Part shown: piece after piece, positions 25,485-37,658 of the stretch
Position numbering within the stretch: position 1 is the first letter of the stretch
How the letters are laid out: each line of letters opens with the position of its first letter
From: Arenimonas terrae
GTDB lineage: Bacteria > Pseudomonadota > Gammaproteobacteria > Xanthomonadales > Xanthomonadaceae
Reading direction: 5' to 3'
DNA: 64,000 nucleotides
NCBI RefSeq assembly: GCF_006265115.1
Contig: NZ_SMDR01000003.1
Coordinates: 407,837 to 471,836 of the forward strand
Notes under the pieces: model-generated
Told to the model about the DNA's origin: nothing
The model's database searches: none
What the model saw: the letters and a program-made list of their open reading frames with translations, nothing else
Position numbers and translations under genes: made by a program

Positions 25485-27092
25485 TCAGGCCTTGGCGTCC
25501 GGGGTGGCGGTGTCGGTCGCGTCGCTGGCGGCCGGCGGCGGCACGATCGGATCGGGTTCGCGGGCGAGCGCGCGGAAGCGGAACAGCTCGTTGAGGCGGT
25601 AGCCCGAGTAGCGACCCAGCAGCAGCGCCAGGGCGAACAGCACCAGCAGCGTCTCCGGGTAGACGAACACCAGGTGCTCCAGCGGCGGCCAGCTCATCAC
25701 CACGTAGGCGAGCGCCGCGACGATCAGGGTGCCGATGCCTTCGCGGATCGCGGTGCCGGCGCCGCGTTCGTCCCAGGCCACCGACATGCGCTCGATGGTC
25801 ATGGCCATGATGACCATCGGGAACAGCGCCACGGACAGGCCGACCTCGATGCCCAGGCGGTTCGACAGCACGCTGACCGCAGCCATCAGCAGCACGACGA
25901 GGATCAGGATCGCGGTCAGACGCGGCACCAGCAGCAGGCGCAGGCGCTCGAGGTAGAAGCGCACCAGCAGGCCGAAGCCGACGACCACCACGAACAGCGA
26001 GATGCCCGCGACCAGGGCGGTCTCGCGGAAGGCCAGGGCGATCAGCACCGGCATGAAGGTGCCGTAGGTCTTGATGCCGACCAGGTTGCGCAGCAGCAGC
26101 ATGATGAAGGCGCCGATCGGCACCATCAGCAGGATGCGGTAGGTCTCCTGCGCCTGCAGCGGCAGGCTCAGCAGCGAGTAGCGCACCAGGTTGGCGTCCT
26201 GCACTTCCAGCCGGCGCTCGGCGGTGGCCATGGCGTCGGCCAGATTGCGGCTGACGGTGAACATCAGTGCGGACGGCGGCTCACCCTCGATCGACAGAAG
26301 CGGCTTGCCGCTGGCACTCCAGGTGAACAGGTCGGGCGGCGTGCCTTCGGCGGCGGTGCGCGGATCGAGCGTGGCCCAGGCCAGGCCGTCGTGCACGATC
26401 AGCCAGGTCTGCATCTTCGCTTCGAGGTCGGCGTCGGCGTCGGTGAGCTGGATGCCGTAGATCACCCGCGCCGGAATGTTGCGCGTGGCCAGCAGCTGCA
26501 CGATGAACTCGCTGCGGGCGACGTCGTCCTGGCCGTAACGTTCGGCCAGCAGCTTGACCTCTTCGCTCAGCTCGCCGCTTTCGCCGAGGCGGCGCACCAG
26601 CTCGCGGGCGAAGGTGACGGTGTTGGACGAGCGGTCGCGCACCTGATCGAGCAGGGTCTGCGCGGCGGTGGCGTAGGGTTCCTCCAGCACCGGTGGTTCG
26701 CCGATCAGCGGGTCGAAGTCGAGCCCGGCCTGCTGGTGGTCGTCGGCGCGCACGATGGTGGCGCGGTAGTACAGGTCCTGCTCGCCCAGCGCGCGCCGGA
26801 TCGCCCACTGCACTTCGCGGCCGTCGCTGTTGGCTTCCTCGAGCTGCGAGTAGTTGCGGGCGACGAAACGTTCGTCGAGCACGGTGTAGCCAGGCGTGTT
26901 CGCCGGGAGCTGCAGGGTGACGGTGTTGGCGCCCTTGCGCGGCTGGAACTCGACGTGCGCCTGCACGGTCCAGACCTGGACCTGCGCGTTGGGCTGCAGC
27001 GGGAACTTGAGCACGCTCCACTTGTAGTACATCGCGGCGAACGCGACCGCGACGATCGCGAAGGCCAGCAGGTAAAGGTGGCGTTTGCTCAT
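25485..27092 (-). CDS. Inactive transglutaminase-like protein fused to seven membrane helices (UUP1 family)
   Basis: 535 residues. One N-terminal helix, then a periplasmic part of about 280 residues with a degenerate transglutaminase-like core (RSEFIVQLLATRNIPARVIYGIQLTDAD...TWLIVHDGLAWATLDPRTA) in which the catalytic cysteine is not apparent. Seven helices follow (about 320-500), beginning TYRILLMVPIGAFIMLLLRNLVGIKTYGTFMPVL. Such proteins form modules with RimK-like ligases. The layout suggests a periplasmic sensor or binding domain linked to a membrane core, guiding the ATP-grasp enzyme encoded 4 bases later. Confidence 0.87.
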   Translation of the reverse strand: MSKRHLYLLAFAIVAVAFAAMYYKWSVLKFPLQPNAQVQVWTVQAHVEFQPRKGANTVTLQLPANTPGYTVLDERFVARNYSQLEEANSDGREVQWAIRRALGEQDLYYRATIVRADDHQQAGLDFDPLIGEPPVLEEPYATAAQTLLDQVRDRSSNTVTFARELVRRLGESGELSEEVKLLAERYGQDDVARSEFIVQLLATRNIPARVIYGIQLTDADADLEAKMQTWLIVHDGLAWATLDPRTAAEGTPPDLFTWSASGKPLLSIEGEPPSALMFTVSRNLADAMATAERRLEVQDANLVRYSLLSLPLQAQETYRILLMVPIGAFIMLLLRNLVGIKTYGTFMPVLIALAFRETALVAGISLFVVVVGFGLLVRFYLERLRLLLVPRLTAILILVVLLMAAVSVLSNRLGIEVGLSVALFPMVIMAMTIERMSVAWDERGAGTAIREGIGTLIVAALAYVVMSWPPLEHLVFVYPETLLVLFALALLLGRYSGYRLNELFRFRALAREPDPIVPPPAASDATDTATPDAKA

Positions 27093-27214
27093 GTTGTTCC
27101 GGTGTCCCCGTGCGCGGCGTCGGGCCCGCTTCTTGTCGGTCGGGGCGGGCGTCGCGGCAGTTTACATGACCGGCCGGAAGCCGGAACGGGCGGGCCGGGG
27201 CCCGCCCGCCGGGG

Positions 27215-30869
<3,655 letters not shown>

Positions 30870-30932
30870 GCGGGGCCTCCTGGCGGCGGCGCCAGGCCAT
30901 CGGGCCCGCGCGAACCCAGGGCTTCAAAACGG

Positions 30933-30958
30933 CACCGCCCGGCACGGGCCGGGCGGTG
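30933..30958 (-). terminator. GC hairpin between dnaN and recF (possible attenuator)
   Basis: CACCGCCCGGC and GCCGGGCGGTG form a perfect 11-base-pair stem with a 4-base loop. On the minus strand it is followed by CCGTTTTG, a short T-tract. It could weaken or end transcription from dnaN into recF. Confidence 0.45.
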
Positions 30959-30981
30959 AGGGGGAACGGAACGCGCCCGGG

Positions 30982-32082
30982 TCACAGCCGCAGCGGCATC
31001 ACCACGTGGCGGCTGCGCTCGTGGCTGGCCTCGCGGACCAGGGCCGAGGAGTTGGCGTCGCGCAGGTTGATGATGACGTGCTCCTCGCGCAGGGCGCTCA
31101 GGGCGTCCAGCAGGTAGGTGACGTTGAAGCCGATGGACAGGCCGTCGACCTTGGTTTCGGCCTCGACTTCTTCCTGGGCCTCTTCCTGCTCCGGGTTGTG
31201 CGCGACGATGCGCAGCTGGCCCGGGCTGATCTCCAGCTTCACGCCGCGGTACTTCTCGTTGGACAGGATCGCGGCGCGCTGCAGGGCGGCCCGCAGGACC
31301 TCGCGGTCCACCTTCACTTCCTTGTCGGCGCCGATCGGGATCACCGCGTCGTAGTCCGGGAAACGGCCGTCGATGAGCTTGGAGGTGAAGGTCACGTCCT
31401 CCCGGCGCATGCGCAGGTGGTTGCGGCCGACTTCCAGCTCGACCTCGCGGTCGCCGCCCTCGAGCAGGCGCTGCAGCTCCAGCACGCCCTTCCGGGGCAG
31501 GATGATCTGCTTGCGGGTCTGGGCACCGGCCGGCAGCGGGGCTTCACACAGCGCCAGACGATGGCCGTCGGTGGCCACGCAGCGCAGCGAGGTCTCGCGC
31601 AGGTCCAGCAGCAGGCCGTTGAGGTAATAGCGCACGTCCTGCTGGGCCATGGCGAACGCGGTGCGCTCGATCAGCTCCTTGAGCGCGGCTTCCGGAACCC
31701 GGATGCGTTCCACCAGGTCCAGGTCCTCGACCGCTGGGAAATCGTTGCCGGGCAGGGTGGCCAGGGTGAAGCGGCTGCGGCCGGCCTGGACGGTGACCTT
31801 CTCGGCCGCCTGGCTGATGGTGACGCGGCTGCCGTCGGGCAGGGCGCGCACGATCTCGAACAGCTTGCGCGCCGGGATGGTCGTTTCGCCGGCCTGGGCG
31901 TCGTCCACGTCGGTGCGCGCGACCATCTCGACCTCGAGGTCGGTGCCGGTCATCGAGAGCTTGTGGCCTTCGACGCTGACCAGCAGGTTGGCCAGAACGG
32001 GCAGGGTCTGCCGGCGTTCGACCACGTTCACGACCTGCTGAAGGGGTTTGAGCAGAACTTCTCGCGTCAGGCTGAAACGCAT
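30982..32082 (-). CDS. dnaN: DNA polymerase III beta subunit (sliding clamp)
   Basis: 366 residues, exactly the standard length. Three clamp folds: MRFSLTREVLLKPLQQVVNVVERRQTLPVLANLLV, the middle fold with DVRYYLNGLLLDL and RCVATDGHRLALCE, and the last ending RHVVMPLRL, the conserved C-terminus that shapes the partner-binding pocket. The clamp encircles DNA and tethers polymerase. The ATG at 32082 was chosen over one 4 codons upstream to match the family start and length. Confidence 0.97.
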   Translation of the reverse strand: MRFSLTREVLLKPLQQVVNVVERRQTLPVLANLLVSVEGHKLSMTGTDLEVEMVARTDVDDAQAGETTIPARKLFEIVRALPDGSRVTISQAAEKVTVQAGRSRFTLATLPGNDFPAVEDLDLVERIRVPEAALKELIERTAFAMAQQDVRYYLNGLLLDLRETSLRCVATDGHRLALCEAPLPAGAQTRKQIILPRKGVLELQRLLEGGDREVELEVGRNHLRMRREDVTFTSKLIDGRFPDYDAVIPIGADKEVKVDREVLRAALQRAAILSNEKYRGVKLEISPGQLRIVAHNPEQEEAQEEVEAETKVDGLSIGFNVTYLLDALSALREEHVIINLRDANSSALVREASHERSRHVVMPLRL

Positions 32083-32307
32083 GCGGATCCCCAAGCTCCA
32101 AAGAGTGGATATAACAAAAAACTGGTGGTGGTAGAGCCGCGAAAAACGCCGGATAACACCATCAACGCATTGAATCTATTAGGTTTTCAGCCAGCGACAA
32201 GCGTGTGGGTCAGGCCCCCGGGGCACCGGGACAAGCTGTGGATAGTTTTTTGCCGTTTCCGGCGTCCCCAACTTGTCCACAGGCCGTCCCCAAACGGGTT
32301 CCACGGC
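32083..32307. other. Candidate replication origin (oriC) in the dnaA-dnaN gap
   Basis: This 225-base gap holds two near-consensus DnaA boxes, one mismatch each from TTATCCACA: TGTGGATAG at 32237-32245 and TTGTCCACA at 32273-32281. Weaker relatives such as GTGGATATAAC lie near 32106. A patch of unusually low GC around 32100-32195 (TTGAATCTATTAGGTTTTC) could unwind. Surrounding DNA is much richer in GC. The origin of Xanthomonas is known to lie between dnaA and dnaN, so this is the best oriC candidate here. Confidence 0.65.
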
Positions 32308-33633
32308 TCATTCGCTCAACTTGCGCAGCAGCTTGTCCCAGTCCTCGCGCAGCTTGCCGTCCAGTTCGCGCAGTTCGCGCATCACCTTGCAGGCGTGCAT
32401 CACGGTGGTGTGGTCGCGGCCACCGAAGGCATCGCCGATCTCGGGCAGGCTGTGCTCGGTCAGTTCCTTGGAAAGGGCCATCGCCATCTGCCGCGGGCGC
32501 GCCAGGGAGCGCGTCCGCCGCTTCGACAACAGGTCCGCCATGCGCAGCTGATAGTAGTCTGCCACGGTCTTCTGGATATTGCTGATCGACACGGCCTGCT
32601 GCTGGGCCCGCAGCAGGTCGCGCAGGGTCTCCTGGGCGAATTCGGCGGTGATCGGCTTGGCCATGAAGTTCGAGCGCGCCGCCAGGGTGTTGAGCGCGCC
32701 TTCCAGGTCGCGCACGTTCGAACGCATGCGCTTGGCGATCAGGTAGGCGACGTCGTCCGGGATCTTGACCCCGCGCTCGACCGCCTTGGCGGTGATGATG
32801 GCCGCGCGGGTCTCGAAGTCGGGCGGTTCGATCGCCACGCTCAGGCCCCAGGTCAGGCGGGTCTTGAGCCGCGTTTCCAGGTTCTCCACCTCGCGCGGGT
32901 AGCGGTCGCAGGTGAGGATGATCTGCTGCTTGCCGTCGAACAGGGCGTTGAAGGTGTGGAAGAACTCCTCCTGCGTGGTGTTCTTGCCGGCGAAGAACTG
33001 GATGTCGTCGATCAGCAGCGCGTCCACCTGCTGGAACTGGCGCTTGAACTGGTCCATCGACTTGTCCTGCAGCGACTTCATCATCGCGCTGAAGAACTGC
33101 TCCGAGCGCAGGTAGAGCACACGCATGCCGGGGTTGTTCTTCCGCATCAGGTTGCCGGCGGCGTACATCAGATGGGTCTTGCCCAGGCCCGAACCGCCGT
33201 AGAGCAGCAGCGGGTTGTAGGCGCGGCCCGGGTTCTGGGCCACCTGCAGCGCGGCGGCGCGGCCGAGCTGGTTGCTGCGGCCCTCGACGAAGTTGTCGAA
33301 GGTGTAGTGGCTGTCGAGGTTGCCGGCGAACTCCACCGGCGGCGCGGCCGGCCGGGAGCCGCCCGCGGCCGGCGCCGGCGCCGCTTCGGCGCGCTTGATC
33401 GAGCCCACGGCGACGGCCACCGGGGCCGGTCCGCCGACGAAGTGGACCATCAGCTCGCGGATGCGGGCCAGGTAGTGTTCGCGCACCCGGTCCACCACGA
33501 AGGCGTTGGGGGCGTAGAGGGTCAGGCCGTCGGCGTGGGCCTCGGCCTGCAGGGGGCGGAGCCAGGTGTGGACCTCGTCCGCCGGCAGTTCGGCTTCCAG
33601 TCGTTCCAGGCAGCGGGGCCAGGCAGCATCCAT
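32308..33633 (-). CDS. dnaA: Chromosomal replication initiator DnaA
   Basis: 441 residues from ATG 33633, [20 protein letters not shown], as in Xanthomonas. Domain I, a short linker, then the AAA+ domain: [22 protein letters not shown] (Walker A) and [14 protein letters not shown] (Walker B). Domain IV ends with the DNA-binding signature [18 protein letters not shown]. It binds DnaA boxes at the origin and opens the duplex. A TTG 6 codons upstream is an alternative start. A perfect DnaA box upstream implies autoregulation. Confidence 0.97.
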   Translation of the reverse strand: MDAAWPRCLERLEAELPADEVHTWLRPLQAEAHADGLTLYAPNAFVVDRVREHYLARIRELMVHFVGGPAPVAVAVGSIKRAEAAPAPAAGGSRPAAPPVEFAGNLDSHYTFDNFVEGRSNQLGRAAALQVAQNPGRAYNPLLLYGGSGLGKTHLMYAAGNLMRKNNPGMRVLYLRSEQFFSAMMKSLQDKSMDQFKRQFQQVDALLIDDIQFFAGKNTTQEEFFHTFNALFDGKQQIILTCDRYPREVENLETRLKTRLTWGLSVAIEPPDFETRAAIITAKAVERGVKIPDDVAYLIAKRMRSNVRDLEGALNTLAARSNFMAKPITAEFAQETLRDLLRAQQQAVSISNIQKTVADYYQLRMADLLSKRRTRSLARPRQMAMALSKELTEHSLPEIGDAFGGRDHTTVMHACKVMRELRELDGKLREDWDKLLRKLSE

Positions 33634-33675
33634 GTTCAAGCGAAAGTCCAAGCGACAGCGGCGCCGGGGCGCTGC

Positions 33676-33684
33676 TGTGGATAA
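33676..33684 (-). promoter_or_regulatory. DnaA box upstream of dnaA
   Basis: TGTGGATAA on the plus strand is the exact complement of the consensus TTATCCACA. It lies 43 bases before the dnaA start in the divergent dnaA/rpmH gap, the usual position for DnaA autorepression. Confidence 0.7.
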
Positions 33685-33741
33685 GTGGTCGGGGGCGCAG
33701 TCTAGCGCCGCGGGGCAGCGCCCGCCATGCCGATTTGGCTT

Positions 33742-33771
33742 GACGGCCCAGGGGGAGGATGGCTATAGTCC
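33742..33771 (+). promoter_or_regulatory. rpmH promoter
   Basis: TTGACG (33742-33747), an 18-base spacer and TATAGT (33766-33771) form a good sigma70 promoter, about 40 bases before the rpmH ATG. It should drive rpmH, rnpA and possibly yidC. Confidence 0.75.
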
Positions 33772-33810
33772 GCGGTCTTTTCCGCCCAAAACTTCAACCG
33801 GGGTGCCACC

Positions 33811-33951
33811 ATGGCCACCAAGCGTACCTACCAGCCCAGCAACCTCAAGCGTAAGCGTGACCACGGCTTCCGCGCCCGCATGAAGACCGCCGACGGCCGC
33901 AAGGTGCTGTCGCGTCGTCGTGCCAAGGGCCGCGCCCGCCTGGCGGTCTGA
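33811..33951 (+). CDS. rpmH: 50S ribosomal protein L34
   Basis: 46 residues, [20 protein letters not shown] then [26 protein letters not shown]. This is an almost complete match to the conserved, very basic L34 sequence. It starts the rightward rpmH-rnpA-yidC-mnmE block next to the origin. The coding sequence is shorter than many gene finders report. Confidence 0.97.
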   Translation: MATKRTYQPSNLKRKRDHGFRARMKTADGRKVLSRRRAKGRARLAV

Positions 33952-34006
33952 CCCCGTTGCCGCCGGGTTCCCGGCGGCGACTCGCGGGTTGTTCCCCGGG
34001 ACCGTG

Positions 34007-34441
34007 ATGACGCTCCCACCCGCGGCACCGAGCCCGTTCCCGCCCAGTGCGCGCCTGCGCGCTTCCGCCGAGTTCCAGGCGGTGTTCAAGGCGGGGCGCA
34101 AGCTCTCCAGCTCACACCTGAAGCTGCATGCCCACGTCCGGGCCGAGGCCACCGCGCCACGGCTCGGCGTAGCCGTGTCCAAGAAGGTCGACAAGCGCGC
34201 GGTCGGCCGCAACCGCATCAAGCGGCTCGCGCGTGAAGTCTTCCGCGACCAGCGCGCCGCGCTGCCGGCCGGCGACTATGTGCTGATCGCCCAGCCCGGC
34301 GCCGCGAAACTTGAATCCGGCGAGCTTCGCACCCAGTTCCTGCAGCTGCTGGAACGTGCCCGGTCGTTGAAGCCCGCGGCCACGCCCGGCACAATGCCGG
34401 CCTCCCCGGGCGCGTGCGAACGCCCCGCCTCCGATTCCTGA
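34007..34441 (+). CDS. rnpA: Ribonuclease P protein component
   Basis: 144 residues. It assists the RNase P RNA in maturing tRNA 5' ends. The hallmark is SKKVDKRAVGRNRIKRLAREVFR (about 59-81), with FPPSARLRASAEFQAVFKAGRK before it. ATG 34007 is used; GTG 34004 is also possible. The C-terminal 30 residues are low-complexity (Pro/Ala-rich). It lies 55 bases after rpmH. The yidD gene that often follows rnpA is absent: yidC starts after only 52 bases. Confidence 0.94.
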   Translation: MTLPPAAPSPFPPSARLRASAEFQAVFKAGRKLSSSHLKLHAHVRAEATAPRLGVAVSKKVDKRAVGRNRIKRLAREVFRDQRAALPAGDYVLIAQPGAAKLESGELRTQFLQLLERARSLKPAATPGTMPASPGACERPASDS

Positions 34442-34493
34442 CCGAGACCCCCTGCGCGGCCCCGGCTCTCCCGCCGGCGCCCGCCGCCTGCCC

Positions 34494-36209
34494 ATGAACC
34501 AGACCCGCTCCTTCCTGCTGATCGCCTGGCTCTTTGTCGCCGTCCTGCTGTTCATGGAATGGAACAAGGGTCCCGTGGCGCCCGCTGTCGTCGACGCCCC
34601 GGCCACCGCGAGCCTGCCTACCGCCGGCGAGACTCCGTCGGCAGCGGCCCTGCCCTCGGCTGGCGCGGTCCCGGTCGCTCCGGCCGGTACGCCGCCGACC
34701 GCCGCACCGGCCGCGGCGACGCTCGCGCCGATCACCGTCACCACCAATGTGCTGCGCCTGCAGCTCGATCCACGCGGCGGCAACCTGGTCGGCGCCGACC
34801 TGTTGGCCTACCCGGTCACCAAGGAGCAGCCGGACACCAAGGTGCGCCTGCTCGACAGCACCACCGCGCACTACTCCGTGGCCCAGTCCGGCCTGCTGGC
34901 CACCGCCGGCAGCAGCGCGCCCAACCACGAGGCGGTCTTCCGCACCGAGGACGGCCGCAGCGACTACCGCCTGGCCGACGGCGCGCAGACCCTGGAAGTG
35001 CCCCTGGTTTGGACCGACGCCGCCAGCGGCGTGACCGTGCGCAAGACCCTGGTGCTCGAGCGCGGCTCCTACGCCATCACCCAGCGCCTGGAGATCCGCA
35101 ACCAGGGCGCGCAGCCGTGGAGCGCCTCGCCCTACGAACAGCTGCAGCGCGTGGTGCCGCCGGAGAAGTCGAGCACGTCCGGCCTCACCAATCCCGAGGC
35201 CTACAGCTTCGTCGGCGCCGCCTGGTACAGCCCGTCGGAGAAGTTCGAGAAGATCGCCATCGCCGACCTGTTCGAAGACGGCGCGCAGTCGCGCGACGTC
35301 ACCGGTGGCTGGATCGCGATGCTGCAGCACCACTTCGTGCTGGCCTGGGTGCCGAACAAGGCCGAGGCGCAGCGTTTCGAGATGGCGCCCCTGCCCGACA
35401 ACAACCGCTACCTGGTGCGCGGCGTCAGCGCGCCGATCCAGGTCGCGCCGGGCCTGAGCACCACGCGCGAGTCCGTGCTGTGGGTCGGCCCGAAGCTGCA
35501 GAAGCAACTCGAGCAGATCGCCCCCGGCCTGAAGCTGACGCTGGACTACGGCATCTTCACCTTCCTCGCCCAGCCGATGTTCGACTACGTGCTCAAGCCG
35601 CTGCACGACCTGACCGGCAACTGGGGTTGGGCGATCATCCTGACGGTGCTGATCATCAAGATCGCGCTGTACTGGCTGTCGGCCAAGCAGTACCGCAGCT
35701 TCGCCAAGATGCGCGCGATCCAGCCGCGCATCGAGGCGCTGAAGGAGCGTTACGGCGACGACAAGCAGAAGTTCCAGATGGCGATGATGGAGCTGTACAA
35801 GAAGGAGAAGGTGAACCCGGCGGCCGGCTGCCTGCCGATCCTGGTCACCATCCCGGTCTTCATCGCGTTGTACTGGATGCTGCTCGAGAGCGTCGAGATG
35901 CGCCAGGCACCGTGGATCGGCTGGATCCAGAACCTGACCGCGCCGGATCCGTACTTCATCCTGCCGGCGATCAACCTGGCGGTGATGTACCTGACCCAGA
36001 AGATGACGCCGACGCCGGGCATGGACCCGATGCAGAAGAAGATCATGACCTTCATGCCGCTGGTGTTCGGCGTGATGATGGCCTTCTTCCCGTCCGGCCT
36101 GGTGCTGTACTGGTGCACCAACGGCATCCTGGGCCTGCTGCAGCAGTGGGTGATCACCAAGCGCCACGGCGACAAGCCGGAAGCGGGCACCCCGGTCGCC
36201 GCGAAATAA
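34494..36209 (+). CDS. yidC: Membrane protein insertase YidC
   Basis: 571 residues. N-terminal helix (MNQTRSFLLIAWLFVAVLLFMEW), an Ala/Pro-rich linker, then a large periplasmic beta domain (about 80-350). Next comes the five-helix insertase core: DYGIFTFLAQPMFDYVLKPLHDLTGNWGWAIILTVLIIKIALYWLS, then QPRIEALKERYGDDKQKFQMAMMELYKKEKVNPAAGCLPILVTIPVFIALYWML. It inserts inner-membrane proteins alone or with SecYEG. A terminator follows. Confidence 0.97.
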   Translation: MNQTRSFLLIAWLFVAVLLFMEWNKGPVAPAVVDAPATASLPTAGETPSAAALPSAGAVPVAPAGTPPTAAPAAATLAPITVTTNVLRLQLDPRGGNLVGADLLAYPVTKEQPDTKVRLLDSTTAHYSVAQSGLLATAGSSAPNHEAVFRTEDGRSDYRLADGAQTLEVPLVWTDAASGVTVRKTLVLERGSYAITQRLEIRNQGAQPWSASPYEQLQRVVPPEKSSTSGLTNPEAYSFVGAAWYSPSEKFEKIAIADLFEDGAQSRDVTGGWIAMLQHHFVLAWVPNKAEAQRFEMAPLPDNNRYLVRGVSAPIQVAPGLSTTRESVLWVGPKLQKQLEQIAPGLKLTLDYGIFTFLAQPMFDYVLKPLHDLTGNWGWAIILTVLIIKIALYWLSAKQYRSFAKMRAIQPRIEALKERYGDDKQKFQMAMMELYKKEKVNPAAGCLPILVTIPVFIALYWMLLESVEMRQAPWIGWIQNLTAPDPYFILPAINLAVMYLTQKMTPTPGMDPMQKKIMTFMPLVFGVMMAFFPSGLVLYWCTNGILGLLQQWVITKRHGDKPEAGTPVAAK

Positions 36210-36237
36210 ACCGGGCGCCCCGCGCCGCAGGCACGAA

Positions 36238-36268
36238 GGGAGGCGGGAAACCGCCTCCCTTTTTCTTT
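36238..36268 (+). terminator. Rho-independent terminator after yidC
   Basis: GGGAGGCGG, a GAAA tetraloop and CCGCCTCCC form a perfect 9-pair stem followed by TTTTTCTTT. It stands 28 bases after the yidC stop, so mnmE, 52 bases further on, probably needs its own promoter. Confidence 0.88.
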
Positions 36269-36320
36269 GCGCGGCCGCGCCCGTGATTCCGGCGGCCGGG
36301 TTTTCTGCCACCATTCCGGC

Positions 36321-37652
36321 ATGAGCTCCCGCGACACCATCGCCGCGATCGCCACCGCCGCCGGCGCCGCCGGCGTCGGCATCGTGCGCCTGAGCGGGCC
36401 CGGCTGCCGGGCCATCGCCGCCACCCTGCTGGGCCGCGCGCCGCAGCCCAGGCACGCGCACTACCTGCGCTTCCGCGACGGCGACGGCGAGCTGATCGAC
36501 GACGGCCTGCTGATCCATTTCCCGGCGCCGCATTCCTACACCGGCGAAGACGTGCTCGAACTGCAGGGCCACGGCAGCCCCGTGCTGCTGGCGCGTCTGC
36601 TGCGCCGCTGCCTCGACCTCGGCGCGCGCGCCGCGCGGCCCGGCGAATTCACCGAACGCGCGTTCCTGGAAGGCCGGCTGGACCTCGCCCAGGCCGAAGC
36701 CGTGGCCGACCTGGTAAGCGCCGGCAGCGACGCCGCGGCGCGTGCAGCCCGGCGTTCGCTGGAGGGCGAGTTCTCGCGGCGCGTGGACGCCGTCGTCGAC
36801 GGGCTGACCGGGCTGCGCGTCTGGATCGAGGCCGCGCTCGATTTCCCGGAAGAGGAAGTGGACTTCCTGGCCGCGCCCGAACTGCGCGATCGCCTGCAGA
36901 CCGTCGCCGGCGAGCTCGCCGCGCTGCGCGCCGCCGCCGAACGCGGCAAGCGCCTGGTGGATGGCCTGCACGTGGTGATCGCCGGCGCGCCCAATGCCGG
37001 CAAGTCGTCCCTGCTCAATGCGCTGGCCGGCGAAGAGCGCGCCATCGTCACCGACATCGCCGGCACCACCCGCGACCTGCTGCGCGAGCGCATCGTCGTG
37101 GACGGCATCGAACTCACCCTGGTCGACACCGCCGGCCTGCGCGACACGCCCGAACGCGTCGAGCAGGAAGGCATCCGCCGCGCCCGCGCCGAACTCGCGC
37201 GCGCCGACCTGGTGCTGGCCGTGCTCGACGACAGCCGCGCCGACGCCGCCGCGCTGCCGCTCCCCGACGGCGTGCCGGTGCTGTGGCTGCACAACAAGTG
37301 CGACCTGAGCGGACATTCAGTGGCGGCCGAACGCCGCGGCGATGGCCGGCACCTGTGGCTGTCGGCGCAGACCGGCGACGGCCTCGACCTGCTGCGGCGC
37401 GAACTGCGCGAGGCCGCGGGCCAGGGCGAAGGCAGCGACGGCGCCTTCAGCGCCCGCGCCCGTCACCTCGAGGCGCTGGACCGCGCGGCCGCCTGGCTCG
37501 AACGCGCCGCGACCCAGCTGCACCACGGCGCCGGCGAACTCGCGGCCGAAGAACTTCGCCAGGCCCAGGACGCGCTGGGCGAGATCACCGGCCGCGTCGA
37601 CGCCGATGCGCTGCTGGGGCGGATCTTCAGCAGCTTCTGCATCGGCAAGTAG
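36321..37652 (+). CDS. mnmE: tRNA uridine-5-carboxymethylaminomethyl synthesis GTPase
   Basis: 443 residues. With MnmG it modifies the wobble uridine of several tRNAs. An N-terminal folate-binding domain ([41 protein letters not shown]) and helical domain surround an inserted G domain: [14 protein letters not shown] (G1), GTTRD (G2), [10 protein letters not shown] (G3) and NKCD (G4). The C-terminal CIGK cysteine motif is intact. The ATG at 36321 fits family starts. Confidence 0.96.
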   Translation: MSSRDTIAAIATAAGAAGVGIVRLSGPGCRAIAATLLGRAPQPRHAHYLRFRDGDGELIDDGLLIHFPAPHSYTGEDVLELQGHGSPVLLARLLRRCLDLGARAARPGEFTERAFLEGRLDLAQAEAVADLVSAGSDAAARAARRSLEGEFSRRVDAVVDGLTGLRVWIEAALDFPEEEVDFLAAPELRDRLQTVAGELAALRAAAERGKRLVDGLHVVIAGAPNAGKSSLLNALAGEERAIVTDIAGTTRDLLRERIVVDGIELTLVDTAGLRDTPERVEQEGIRRARAELARADLVLAVLDDSRADAAALPLPDGVPVLWLHNKCDLSGHSVAAERRGDGRHLWLSAQTGDGLDLLRRELREAAGQGEGSDGAFSARARHLEALDRAAAWLERAATQLHHGAGELAAEELRQAQDALGEITGRVDADALLGRIFSSFCIGK

Positions 37653-37658
37653 CGCGGC

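Noticed and set aside
34218..37316. A thousand-codon open frame antisense to yidC and mnmE
   Set aside because: It has the composition of a shadow frame (His/Gln/Arg/Gly-rich) and no domain, and it lies wholly over two well-supported essential genes.
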